Positions 55,130-64,000 of a stretch of DNA of 64,000 bases are shown piece after piece; the first letter of the stretch is position 1; every line of letters begins with the position of its first letter. Location: positions 9,468,769 to 9,532,768 of the forward strand of contig NC_059289.1 of NCBI RefSeq assembly GCF_017591435.1. Direction: 5' to 3'. A program made the position numbers and the translations under genes. Source of the stretch: Portunus trituberculatus (Eukaryota; Arthropoda; Malacostraca; Decapoda; Portunidae). The notes under the pieces are model-generated. The model saw only the letters and a list, made by a program, of their open reading frames with translations. It did not search any database and had not been told where the DNA came from.

Positions 55130-55462
55130 TATTCTTTAATAATTGATTTCATGAAGAGAGGAAAAAAAAAAAAAAAAAAGTCCACACTACCTGCCCAGGC
55201 CACTGTAAATACTGTACAACAGGTGTAGTGAAGATCAGCTGATCGTCGGAACTGCGCCAGTGCGTCCGCCCTCAACCGTGTGTGTCTGTGTGTGTGTGCA
55301 TGCTTTGTCTTGCCATGTGTTTGTGTTTTATAGGTGTTGGCCTGGTGTACAGATGGATGTCTTGTGTGTGATAATCTTTGTTCATGTTCTCTCTATGTGC
55401 TGTGTATTATTGAATGAGCATTTTGTTCCATAAACTAATTTGTTTGTGTGTGTGTTCCACAG

Positions 55463-55685
55463 GACTATGCCTGCACCTCCGTGGGCACAGACACGTATGA
55501 GGCTGTCACCACATATGAGGAGGCTGGCACCCCACTGGACCTTGGACCAGGGAAGCGGCCGTCCACCACATGGCAGCTGAGACTCAATACAGAGTCCACC
55601 ACAGACCTGTCCATGGACTGCTATAACTACTCTGACGACGACCCACAGTCCTTCAGCGACACAGAGGCTTTTCTTCATTCCACAG
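55463..55685 (+). CDS. robo: Robo-like receptor: cytoplasmic exon 4, first part
   Basis: Acceptor TGTTCCACAG, phase 0, matching the previous exon. The product begins DYACTSVGTDTYEAVTTYEE and runs through LGPGKRPSTTWQLRLN to DCYNYSDDDPQSFSDTEAF. Left alone, this frame stops at 55718-55720. The coding signal continues in another frame from 55686, so a one-base error, a mutation or a very short intron must lie close to 55650-55686. Confidence 0.6.
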
Positions 55686-56078
55686 GAGCTCCGCAGACGA
55701 GATGCCTCCAAGGAGAATGACTCATCCTGCGAGGACCTTTACCGGCCCCTCAAGGAACAGGTGCCTGCCAGGAGGACTGCGAGTGACGATGCTTTCCAGC
55801 GAGAGTTGCAAAAAGTTGTAGAAAAGAAATCTGATCAGAACAAAAGCAAACAAAGTAATTCCCTCAGGTATCTTTACTGTGTGACAGAATCTCCCTCAAA
55901 CTGTGACTCTACCTCCACCAAGCCTCTCTCAGCAGAAAGCCTGAAGAGGATAAGCTCCCGTTCCTCCATGTCACAGGACAGCCTGGAGAACCAGTTTGAG
56001 CAGACGCTGCGCATGATCTCGCAGGGAGCGTCCTGCAACCTGGACTCAGACAGTGTGTCATTGTCTGCCTTTGACTGA
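55686..56078 (+). CDS. robo: Robo-like receptor: C-terminal part to stop codon
   Basis: Open frame ELRRRDASKENDSSCEDLYR, then KRISSRSSMSQDSLENQFEQ, TLRMISQGASCNLDSDS and VSLSAFD before TGA at 56076-56078. It is hydrophilic and Ser-rich, with several possible phosphorylation sites and no recognised domain. TTTTCTTCATTCCACAG directly before it resembles an acceptor, but no donor in the preceding exon gives the right phase with a reasonable intron length. Confidence 0.6.
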   Translation, partial: ELRRRDASKENDSSCEDLYRPLKEQVPARRTASDDAFQRELQKVVEKKSDQNKSKQSNSLRYLYCVTESPSNCDSTSTKPLSAESLKRISSRSSMSQDSLENQFEQTLRMISQGASCNLDSDSVSLSAFD

Positions 56079-56288
56079 AACCCTTTGCCTGCAGTGTTGA
56101 GCATCAAAGTCAATTCAGGGAGAGTGGATGTTCAGGTGCACAGTCTTCTGAGAACAGTGAGTGCTTTCTTTCATGGAACACAACTTTCCCCACAACAGTG
56201 GTGAGACTCAGCATGAATACACATACTTTGCTGTTCACAACTAACACAGCCGAGTAGAATGACTCCTTGCATTCAGTGTTATCTCATT

Positions 56289-56289
56289 A

Positions 56290-56362
<73 letters not shown>

Positions 56363-56375
56363 GTTGTTGTTGTTG

Positions 56376-56437
<62 letters not shown>
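56289..56437. repeat. (ATT)n microsatellite with (GTT)n core
   Basis: About 50 trinucleotide units; ATT on both sides of a six-unit GTT block. Poly-Leu and poly-Ile frames through it are artefacts. Confidence 0.95.
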
Positions 56438-56640
56438 TCTAACAGGTCAGGGGTGTAGAGATTAGCAGCCTGAGCTCATACTGAAGAGGCACTGGGATTG
56501 GATCACAGGCCAGAAACAAAATTAGGTTTGTCTTTCACACACTGCAGTCTGTTCATTTCTTCAGTGACTGGTGTGTGGTGCAAGCCAGGCACCTTTGACC
56601 TTGCACCTCAGCAGATGCAGAAGGCTAGCAACCCTGTCCT

Positions 56641-56642
<2 letters not shown>

Positions 56643-56674
<32 letters not shown>
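56643..56674. repeat. (TG)n then (AG)n microsatellite
   Basis: A short dinucleotide repeat in the probable 3' UTR. Confidence 0.9.
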
Positions 56675-56684
<10 letters not shown>

Positions 56685-57406
56685 CAGCAAAAGAGAGTTA
56701 GCCAATGTGTGTTTGGTGTACAACAAACAATATCACATAATTGAGGAGACATGACCAGCCAAGACTACATACTGTTGTGTTTTACTCATGTGGCACTCAT
56801 GATTTAGAATGCTCAAGGTACGTCACTTGTGTCAGAACAGCGAATGGTGTGTAAAAATATTTTCCAGCTGCAGATTTGTATGTTGTCATGAAATACATAT
56901 AATGATGAGCTCAAATGTACTCTCTTATTTTACAGTGATTCCTTTTCTCTTTTTTTTATCTCTTAATTACTTTGTTTAGAGTGTGCAGCAAGATTGTTTA
57001 GAGTGTGCAGCAAGATGGCCTACAAGATTGTTCCTCTCCACCAGGGGCTGATGGCAGCTAAGGGTATCATGAGAAGTGCTTGTGTGTGGTATTTTGTCTA
57101 GGCCACCCTGTATGGGATTGCCAACCAAGTATATAGATGGACATTCATGTACTGTGTTGAACTGTCTCCATCACAGTATTAATTGGCCTATGTAGTTGCA
57201 CATCTCATAAGAAGCCAGTTGATATTGGATTGCTGGCTTAGTAGTATATAGATCAACATAGGTAGTGTATGATGAAGATCTTTTCCAATAGTACTCATGT
57301 GCAGGATGATGAATCACTCTCAGGAAAACAGCAATAAAAATCTTTTGTTTCTTTCACATACATTTTATTAAAACTATTGAGGAGCTGAGCATTTTCAACA
57401 CACATA

Positions 57407-57408
<2 letters not shown>

Positions 57409-57437
<29 letters not shown>
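57409..57437. repeat. (CA)n 5' of truncated LINE copy H
   Basis: A 29-bp CA repeat directly before the 5'-truncated start of copy H, whose 3' end is also followed by (CA)n. Confidence 0.9.
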
Positions 57438-57439
<2 letters not shown>

Positions 57440-57893
57440 CTCATAAAAAGAAACAGATAAGGAAATTGGAGAGGCTACAAAAAATAGCTACAAGAATGGT
57501 TCCAGAATTTGAAGGGATGACATGTGAGGAGAGACTAAAGGCTATGGATCTACCAACCCTGGAACAAAGAAGGGAGAGAGGAGACCTGATACAAGTTTAT
57601 AAATTGATCAACGGAATGGACCAAGTGGATAATGAGAAACTGATCCTGAGAGAAGAATATGACATCCGAAGCACAAGATCGCATAGTAAAAAGCTGAGAA
57701 AAGGAAGATGTCTGAGAGATATTAAAAAATATAGTTTCCCACAGAGATGTATTGAGACGTGGAACAGTTTAGATGAAGAAGTAGTGTCTGCAACAAGTGT
57801 GCACACTTTTAAAGTAAGATTGGATAAGTGTAGATATGGAGACGGGGCCACACGAGCATAAAGCCCAGGCCCTGTAAAACTACAACTAGGTAA

Positions 57894-57895
<2 letters not shown>
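57438..57895 (+). mobile_element. CR1/L2-like LINE, copy H (3' 458 bp)
   Basis: The + strand 3' end of the same subfamily as A and G, bounded by (CA)n on both sides. The 131-codon frame at 57466-57861 (RLQKIATRMVPEFEGMTCEE ... KYSFPQRCIETWNSLDEE) is the intact C-terminal region of the LINE protein. It ends in CTAGGTAAATACAC. Confidence 0.9.

Positions 57896-57944
<49 letters not shown>
57896..57944. repeat. (CA)n tail of LINE copy H
   Basis: A 49-bp CA repeat following the LINE 3' end. Confidence 0.9.
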
Positions 57945-57945
<1 letters not shown>

Positions 57946-58850
57946 CTCCTTACAGGCACTTGTGAAGGATATAGGTTTTATCACAGAAGGATGTTTTGGT
58001 CCTTTGTGAGCATACAAGGACATGTGTCAGGTAACATTGAGGTGTTAGGGAGTGGTGAGTCATGGTGCGAGGTGCGCCGCTAGCCAGTCTCCCCGGGCCA
58101 TCTGCTGCAGGGACGGGATGCCTGGTTGTCACACGGGTGAAGGTGAGCCAAGTGTCTATCTCTCCTGTCATCTGCACTCCTCACTTAGTGGAGCATCAAG
58201 ACACTGTGGGAACTAAGTCGACCACCACTCACATGTCATTTCTTTTGTTTTTTTGTCATTATCTCTGTTTATGTATATTTTTCCAGGAGTGGTCGTGAAA
58301 ACTCAGTTGACCACCACTCTCTTGTCATTTCTTTTTTGTTTTCATTGTCATATGTTTACATATATTTTTAGGGGAGTGGCAGTAAGCAGGCTTCTCATCA
58401 GTTTGTACTCATTGGTTGGTTTCTTCAGAAAGTGTCCAGAAACCTTTCCTCCTGTTTCCTTCCTTCACCTCCTCCAGTGACATACTACTGCACCATTAAT
58501 GCTGCCACATTTTGTTTTCTTTGATCAGCTGATTGGCTCTGGCATTCATGTCTCATGGTGGAATCACTTTCAATCACTCTGCATATGTACACATAAAATT
58601 ACCCTTGTTGTGTTTGCTCATAAAGAGAAAACACGTTTGGTGAAACTTTTGCCAGGTGACTCTTAATTTTTCAAGAACCTGAGTATGTTTTCATTGTGTC
58701 TGTGAGAATCCCTCTTCACACTAAACCAAGGCACTGACACCACTACTGAATCTTTCAAGTGATTCCCATTCCAGCAATACCAAGATACTGACAAAACTGT
58801 ATGCTACTCTTTTCAGGTCATTAAAGCATTCTACAAAACAAAGCCCAAGT
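57945..58850. other. Unique sequence between convergent genes
   Basis: No confident gene. 58055-58140 is GC-rich and has splice-like signals on both strands (CTGCTGCAG and GTGAAG|GTGAGC on +), so a small exon is possible but unproven. A segment beginning GACCACCACTC is imperfectly duplicated at about 58219 and 58308. Confidence 0.4.
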
Positions 58851-58905
58851 AAGGCAGGAGACGGTGAAGAGAGGAGGTGTCTGGACTGGAATGCTGGATG
58901 TCACC

Positions 58906-58976
58906 TTAGAGCACAGCACACACAGAGCTGCTGTACATGCCATTCCCAGAGCTATATCCCTCATAGTCTGGCTCGT
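58906..58976 (-). CDS. Terminal coding exon of an unidentified minus-strand gene
   Basis: On the minus strand, acceptor TACTTTCCTTACAG is followed by a partial codon and then EPDYEGYSSGNGMYSSSVCAVL and a TAA at 58906-58908 (split: EPDYEGYSSGNGM, YSSSVCAVL). The composition is coding-like and the stop is followed by unique sequence. I do not recognise the protein. The last four residues C-A-V-L fit a CaaX prenylation box with terminal Leu, which would predict geranylgeranylation, but four residues are weak evidence. Upstream exons would lie to the right, beyond or between the repeats. Confidence 0.4.
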
Positions 58977-58984
58977 CTGTAAGG

Positions 58985-60057
<1,073 letters not shown>

Positions 60058-60108
<51 letters not shown>
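60058..60108. repeat. (TG)n joining LINE copy I to SINE A copy 2
   Basis: A 51-bp TG repeat: the AC tail of copy I on the minus strand and the point where the SINE head begins. Confidence 0.9.
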
Positions 60109-60109
<1 letters not shown>

Positions 60110-60150
60110 TGTGTGTATTCACCTAGTTGTAATTTTACAGGGCCTGGGTA

Positions 60151-62976
60151 TCATACTCGTGTGGCCCCGTCTCCATATCTACACACATCCAACTTTCCTT
60201 TAAAACTATGCACACTCCTTGCTGACACCACCTCCTCACTCAAACCATTCCACACCTCCACACATCTTTGTGGGAAACTATATTTCTTCACATCCTTCAA
60301 GCATATTCCCTTGGCTATCTTTTTACTATGTGATCTTGTAGTTCTATTTAAGTTTTCTTCTCTCAACATCATTTGCTCATTATCCACTTCATCCAGTCCA
60401 TTCAACAGTTTATAAACCTGTATTAAATCTCCTGTTTCTCTTCTTTGTTCCAAGGTAGGCAAATTCATTTCTTTTAATCTCTCCTCATAGGTCATTTCTG
60501 CCAATTCCGGAACCATTTTGTTGCCATTCTCTGCAATCTCTCCAACTTCCTTATATGCTTCTTTTTATAAGGGGACCAAACCACTCCAGCATATTCCAAT
60601 CTTGGTCTAATTACCATACTAATTAATTTCTTCATCATATCTTTATCCATATAATGGAAGGCTAATCCAATATTTTTTATCAAATTATACGTTTCTCCAA
60701 ACATCTTATCAATATGAGCCTCAAACTGCCCATGGTCTTGTATTATCACTCCCAAATCCTTTTCCTTTTCCACCTTTTTCAACACTACTTCTTCACCCAT
60801 CTTATATGACCCTCTTGGCCGTCTTCCACTCTTCCCCATCTCCATCACATGACTTTTGCTCAGATTAAATTCCATTTGCCACCTCTTGCTCCACTCCCAA
60901 ATCTTATCCAGGTCTGCCTGTAAAATTTCACAATCTTCTTCACTCTTCACACACCTACACAACTTCGCATCATCCGCAAACAAATTAATATAACTGTTTA
61001 CTCCTCTGGCATGTCATTAATATATACAAGGAAAAGTATTGGTGCCAGCACTGAGCCTTGTGGGACTCCACTCTCCACCACCAACCAGTCCGACTTTGCA
61101 TCCCTTATTACCGTTCTCATCTCCCTCCATCTCAAGTAGTTTTCCATCCACTTTAACACTTTTCCTTTCAGTCCTCCATAAATCTCTACTTTCCATAACA
61201 GTCTCTTGTGAGGTACCTTGTCAAAAGCTTTCTTTAAATCCAAATATACACAGTCCATCCATCCTCTCTCTCTTGTATTTTGTCAACCACTCTTGAATAA
61301 AAGCTCAGTAGATTTGTTACACATGACCTCCCTTTCCTGAAGCCAAATTGATGATCCGATAATAACTTATGATCCTCCAGGAACCATATCCAATATTTCT
61401 TTATCACCCTCTCACAAATCTTACCGACCACACTTGTTAGAGACACAGGTCTATAGTTAAGAGGCTCTTCCTTACTGCCTCCCTTATAAATGGGCACCAC
61501 TTCAGCTCTCTTCCACTCTACTGGTACTTCCCCTGTTTCTAATGAACACCTTATAATATCATATAATGGATCAATCAATTCTTCTCTACACTCCTTCAAT
61601 AATTTTCCTGAAACTTCATCTGGTCCCATCGCTTTATCATCTTTAAGTTCCTCCAACATTTTATATAACTCCTTTTAGGTATCTTAATGTCATCCATGTG
61701 CACATTTCCTTGTACATTCTGTGGCTTTACAAACATTGTTTCTTCAGTAAATACTTGCTGAAACCTATTATTTAGCAATTCCGCTATATTCTTAGGGTCA
61801 TCTACTATCCCTTGCTCTCCTTTTAATCTTTCAATGGACTCTCTCTTTTAAGTTTACCATTTATGAACCTGTAAAACAATTTTGGATGTTCCTTACTCTT
61901 GTCTACAATATCTTTTTCAAATTTTCTTTCTTCCTCCTCCTTACCCTCACATACTCATTTCTCGCCACTCTATAATTCTCCTTATTTAGTATATTCCTGT
62001 TCTTTTCCATCTTTTCCAAGCCACATCTCTCTTTTCCTTAGCCTTAACACAAGTTGCATTAAACCAATCCTTTCTTCCTTCCTCTCTCGGTTTATACTTT
62101 GGTACAAATTTCATAACTCCTTCTTTATAATATTTCATAAAAATCTCATATTTCTTTTGCACTTCTCTGATTTGTAACATCTCCCAATCTAATTTTCTGA
62201 AATAATTTTTCAAACTTTCTGTGTCCATCTTTCTATAATTCAATCTACCACTCCTGTATGTCTCGTCCTTCCTTCGCTGTGTTGTTGCTATCTGCATTTC
62301 CATAACCACATGATCACTCTTTCTCAAAGGACACTTGTATTGTATATCTCCACATAGGTACACTTCTCTTGTTAACACCAAATCCAGTCTAGCCGGTTCA
62401 TCATCTCCTCTATATCTAGTATTTTCCTTCACCCTCTGTTCCATCATATTTTCCATCATTAGATTAAGAAATCTCTCTCCCATGCTTCCTCTCCAACACC
62501 ACTTACTAGATTTTCCCAATCCACCTCCTTACAATTAAAATCTCCTACTAGTATCACCTTTCTTTTCCAGATAATACACTTTCCAAACTCTGTAAAGTAT
62601 CCTTGATCATATTGTCGTATTCCTTAATGTCCAAGAATTTGTTTTAGGAGGTACATAGGTCACCATGATTATTAATTCTTTTCCATCACTTTTATCCTTA
62701 TGCTTATCACTTCTGCGTTGTTCTTCCCATACCAAACCTTATCCACATTTATTTATTTCTTCGTCATAATCATAACTCCTCCTCCACCTTTACTCTCCTA
62801 TCCTTTCTCCATATATTATATTTATTATCCAAATTTATCTTTGTTTTTCATGCAATTTTGTCTCAGTCAAACACACTATATCAGGCTTCTCCACTATCAT
62901 ATAGTCTTGCAATTCCAATCTACTTGACAGTATCCCATCTATATTAGTATACATTACGGTCCACCCACTGCTCCCT
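60151..62976 (-). pseudogene. LINE endonuclease-reverse transcriptase (copy I)
   Basis: The endonuclease is heavily damaged at 62950-62520; its end is readable at 62519-61986 (CPLRKSDHVVMEMQI). RT: 61659-61234 with KAMGPDEVSGKLLKE, NYRPVSLTSVVGKI and QFGFRKGRSCVTNL; 61258-60998 with YLDLKKAFDKVPH and SGVPQGSVLAPILFLVYIND; 60983-60492 with MFADDAKLC (intact F-A-D-D). C-terminal region at 60516-60151, ending KYSFPQRCVEVWNGL. The catalytic motifs are intact but spread over at least five frames. Confidence 0.85.
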
Positions 62977-63957
62977 CTAGGGGTTCCTCCGTATTCCTTC
63001 TTTCCACATACCACTTTCTGACTCTCTCTCTATAACTCTCCAAAAACTTTTCTTTTCCTCCTCAGACCGCTCATCATTTTTCCTTCTCGCCTCTTCCACC
63101 AATTCCTTATATCTTCTCCTCTCTTCCTCATTTCTATTCTTTCTCACAAACACCTCTTTACAACCTTCTATCTCTCTTAACTTTGATGTTCTATATAGGA
63201 TATCCTCCACAGATTGTTGTGACTTCAGTACTACTTTAATCGGTCTGCTCACTCCTCCTTATACGGACCCAGTCTATGGATCTCTTCCACTTCTTCTTGT
63301 AGGTCTTTTTTTTCATCATCATTTAGATTTTTGAACAGATCTCTTACCGTTTTTAATTCTTCCTTAATTCTCTTAGGCTTATATGTTATATTTTGTTCTT
63401 TCATCCCAAATATTAACACACTCTTCTTCTTTTCTGCTATTTCTCTTATCAATGTTTCCTTATTCTTCATTACATTAACCAGTTCCTTGGACCTTTCTTT
63501 TTTGTCTTCCTTCAACTGATCTTTAATTATTTCTTGTAATCCAACCATCTCTGCTTCCCTCGACTCAGTCCATTGTGTTTTCTTCAGTTCCCATTCCCCT
63601 TTCAAGCCTTTCATTCTGCTCACTAATCATTTCCTTAAAGTCATCTTTCTCCTTTACTACTCTCTCCATTTTCTCCTCTAACCATCTCTTGTATTTTTCA
63701 ACCTCCACTCTCAAGTGCGCATTCTCATCCACCAATCGTTTTTCATTTTCCTCCAGTCTCTTAACTCTTTCCTTCAAAGCCTTGCGGAATTCTCTATCCT
63801 GCTCCTCCTCACTCCTCTGAACTTTTAATTCCTTCACTAACTCCTCAAATCTCTTCTCCAACATTACCAATCTACCTTGCAATGTTGACCCTGTTGAAGC
63901 TGGACTCATGCTTTGACTGGCCACTTTCGGCTTTGCTCCCCTGGGCCTCATCAACAT
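62977..63957 (-). pseudogene. LINE coiled-coil and RRM-CTD region (copy I)
   Basis: 63957-63565: Ser/Arg N-terminus, then a long coiled coil (LEKRFEELVKELKVQ, RLEENEKRLVDENAHLRVEV). 63623-63249: KSVLIFGMKEQNITYKPK, an L1-ORF1-type RRM start, and VEEIHRLGPYKEE. 63252-62977: SRPIKVVLKSQQSVEDILY and EVFVRKNRNEEERRRYKEL, the C-terminal domain. Two single frame changes divide it. The layout is the same as in copy G. Confidence 0.75.
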
Positions 63958-64000
63958 ATTTTGAATTTGGTAATTTATTTCTTACCGGTCTATCCATTTT

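Larger units (their letters stand above)
51221..55156 (-). mobile_element. CR1/L2-like LINE, copy G, nearly full length
   Basis: A minus-strand copy of about 3.9 kb from a start codon region at 55129 to the AC tail. It is the best view of the family: coiled coil, RRM-CTD, endonuclease, RT, C-terminal region and a short 3' UTR. Its 3' half is almost identical to copy A (1129-3907) and copy H (57438-57895). The 5' end abuts an A-run (55157-55179 on +). Confidence 0.9.
56079..57340 (+). other. Probable 3' UTR of the Robo-like gene
   Basis: Noncoding sequence after the stop, holding (ATT)n at 56289-56437 and (TG)n at 56643-56674. AATAAA occurs at 57333-57338 and is the first clear + strand poly(A) signal I see. 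The extent of the UTR is inference. Confidence 0.45.
60109..64000 (-). mobile_element. CR1/L2-like LINE, copy I, running off the window
   Basis: Minus-strand LINE related to subfamily 1, with the coiled coil near 63957 and the AC tail at 60109. It is at least 3.85 kb and probably near full length. It has many small indels, so it is older than copies A and G. Confidence 0.85.

Noticed and set aside
56259..56465. Poly-Leu and poly-Ile open frames
   Set aside because: Translation of an (ATT)n microsatellite.
58062..58298. Plus-strand 78-codon frame as a gene
   Set aside because: Only the first 80 bp is GC-rich. Splice-like signals are ambiguous on both strands and no protein family is recognisable.

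Overview
The window looks like nuclear DNA of a decapod crustacean (crab, shrimp or similar). It has split genes with GT-AG introns, very long (CT)n and (AC)n microsatellites, several CR1/L2-like LINE families, I-like LINEs, Ty3/Gypsy elements, Tigger/pogo and hAT transposons, tRNA-derived SINEs, and a large array built on CCTAA (TTAGG), the arthropod telomere motif. The species call is inference; eukaryote with arthropod-type telomere sequence is what the sequence shows. No prokaryotic genes, operons or CRISPR array are present.

Layout. 1-16178 is intergenic or upstream and almost all retroelement: two head-to-tail CR1/L2-like LINEs on the minus strand (1129-6582), an I-like LINE (6583-12008, +), and a Gypsy element of the Gmr1 type whose integrase precedes reverse transcriptase (about 12009-16038, +). 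An assembly gap follows (16179-16678). From 16741 to 56078 a single host gene can be followed on the + strand. It is a Roundabout-like (Robo) axon-guidance receptor: fibronectin III domains 2 and 3, transmembrane helix and cytoplasmic tail, in at least ten exons. Its signal peptide, Ig domains and first FN3 would lie upstream or in the gap.

The Robo intron at 18230-45448 (27.2 kb) divides FN3 domain 3 and carries most of the novelty. It holds nested LINEs, a MITE, two SINE families, a 1.1-kb TTAGG-derived minisatellite, (CT)n tracts up to 224 bp, a broken GC-rich hypothetical gene with acidic 15-residue repeats, a Tigger element with an hAT fragment inside it, and a nearly complete Gypsy element (33409-40859) inserted into a LINE with a 4-bp target duplication. 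Smaller Robo introns hold a Tigger transposase (45915-47635), a second CR1-like LINE (48475-50251) and a nearly full-length LINE (51221-55156). After the Robo stop come its probable 3' UTR, a LINE 3' fragment, the terminal exon of a convergent minus-strand gene (58906-58976), a SINE, and a further LINE running off the end of the window.

The most interesting signals are: (1) CR1/L2-like LINEs whose 5'-truncated ends and 3' ends both abut (AC)n in one orientation, implying (AC)n-directed insertion; (2) a tRNA-derived SINE sitting at the same (AC)n junction both times it occurs; (3) a LINE architecture in which an L1-ORF1-like RRM protein runs in one frame into the endonuclease; (4) the Gmr1-like element with SCAN-like Gag; (5) duplicated, apparently covarying stem-loops present in only one LTR of the Gypsy element; (6) the 22-bp TTAGG-derived array. 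Most transposon reading frames are broken, so few are likely to be active, but LINE copies A and G are very alike, suggesting recent movement.
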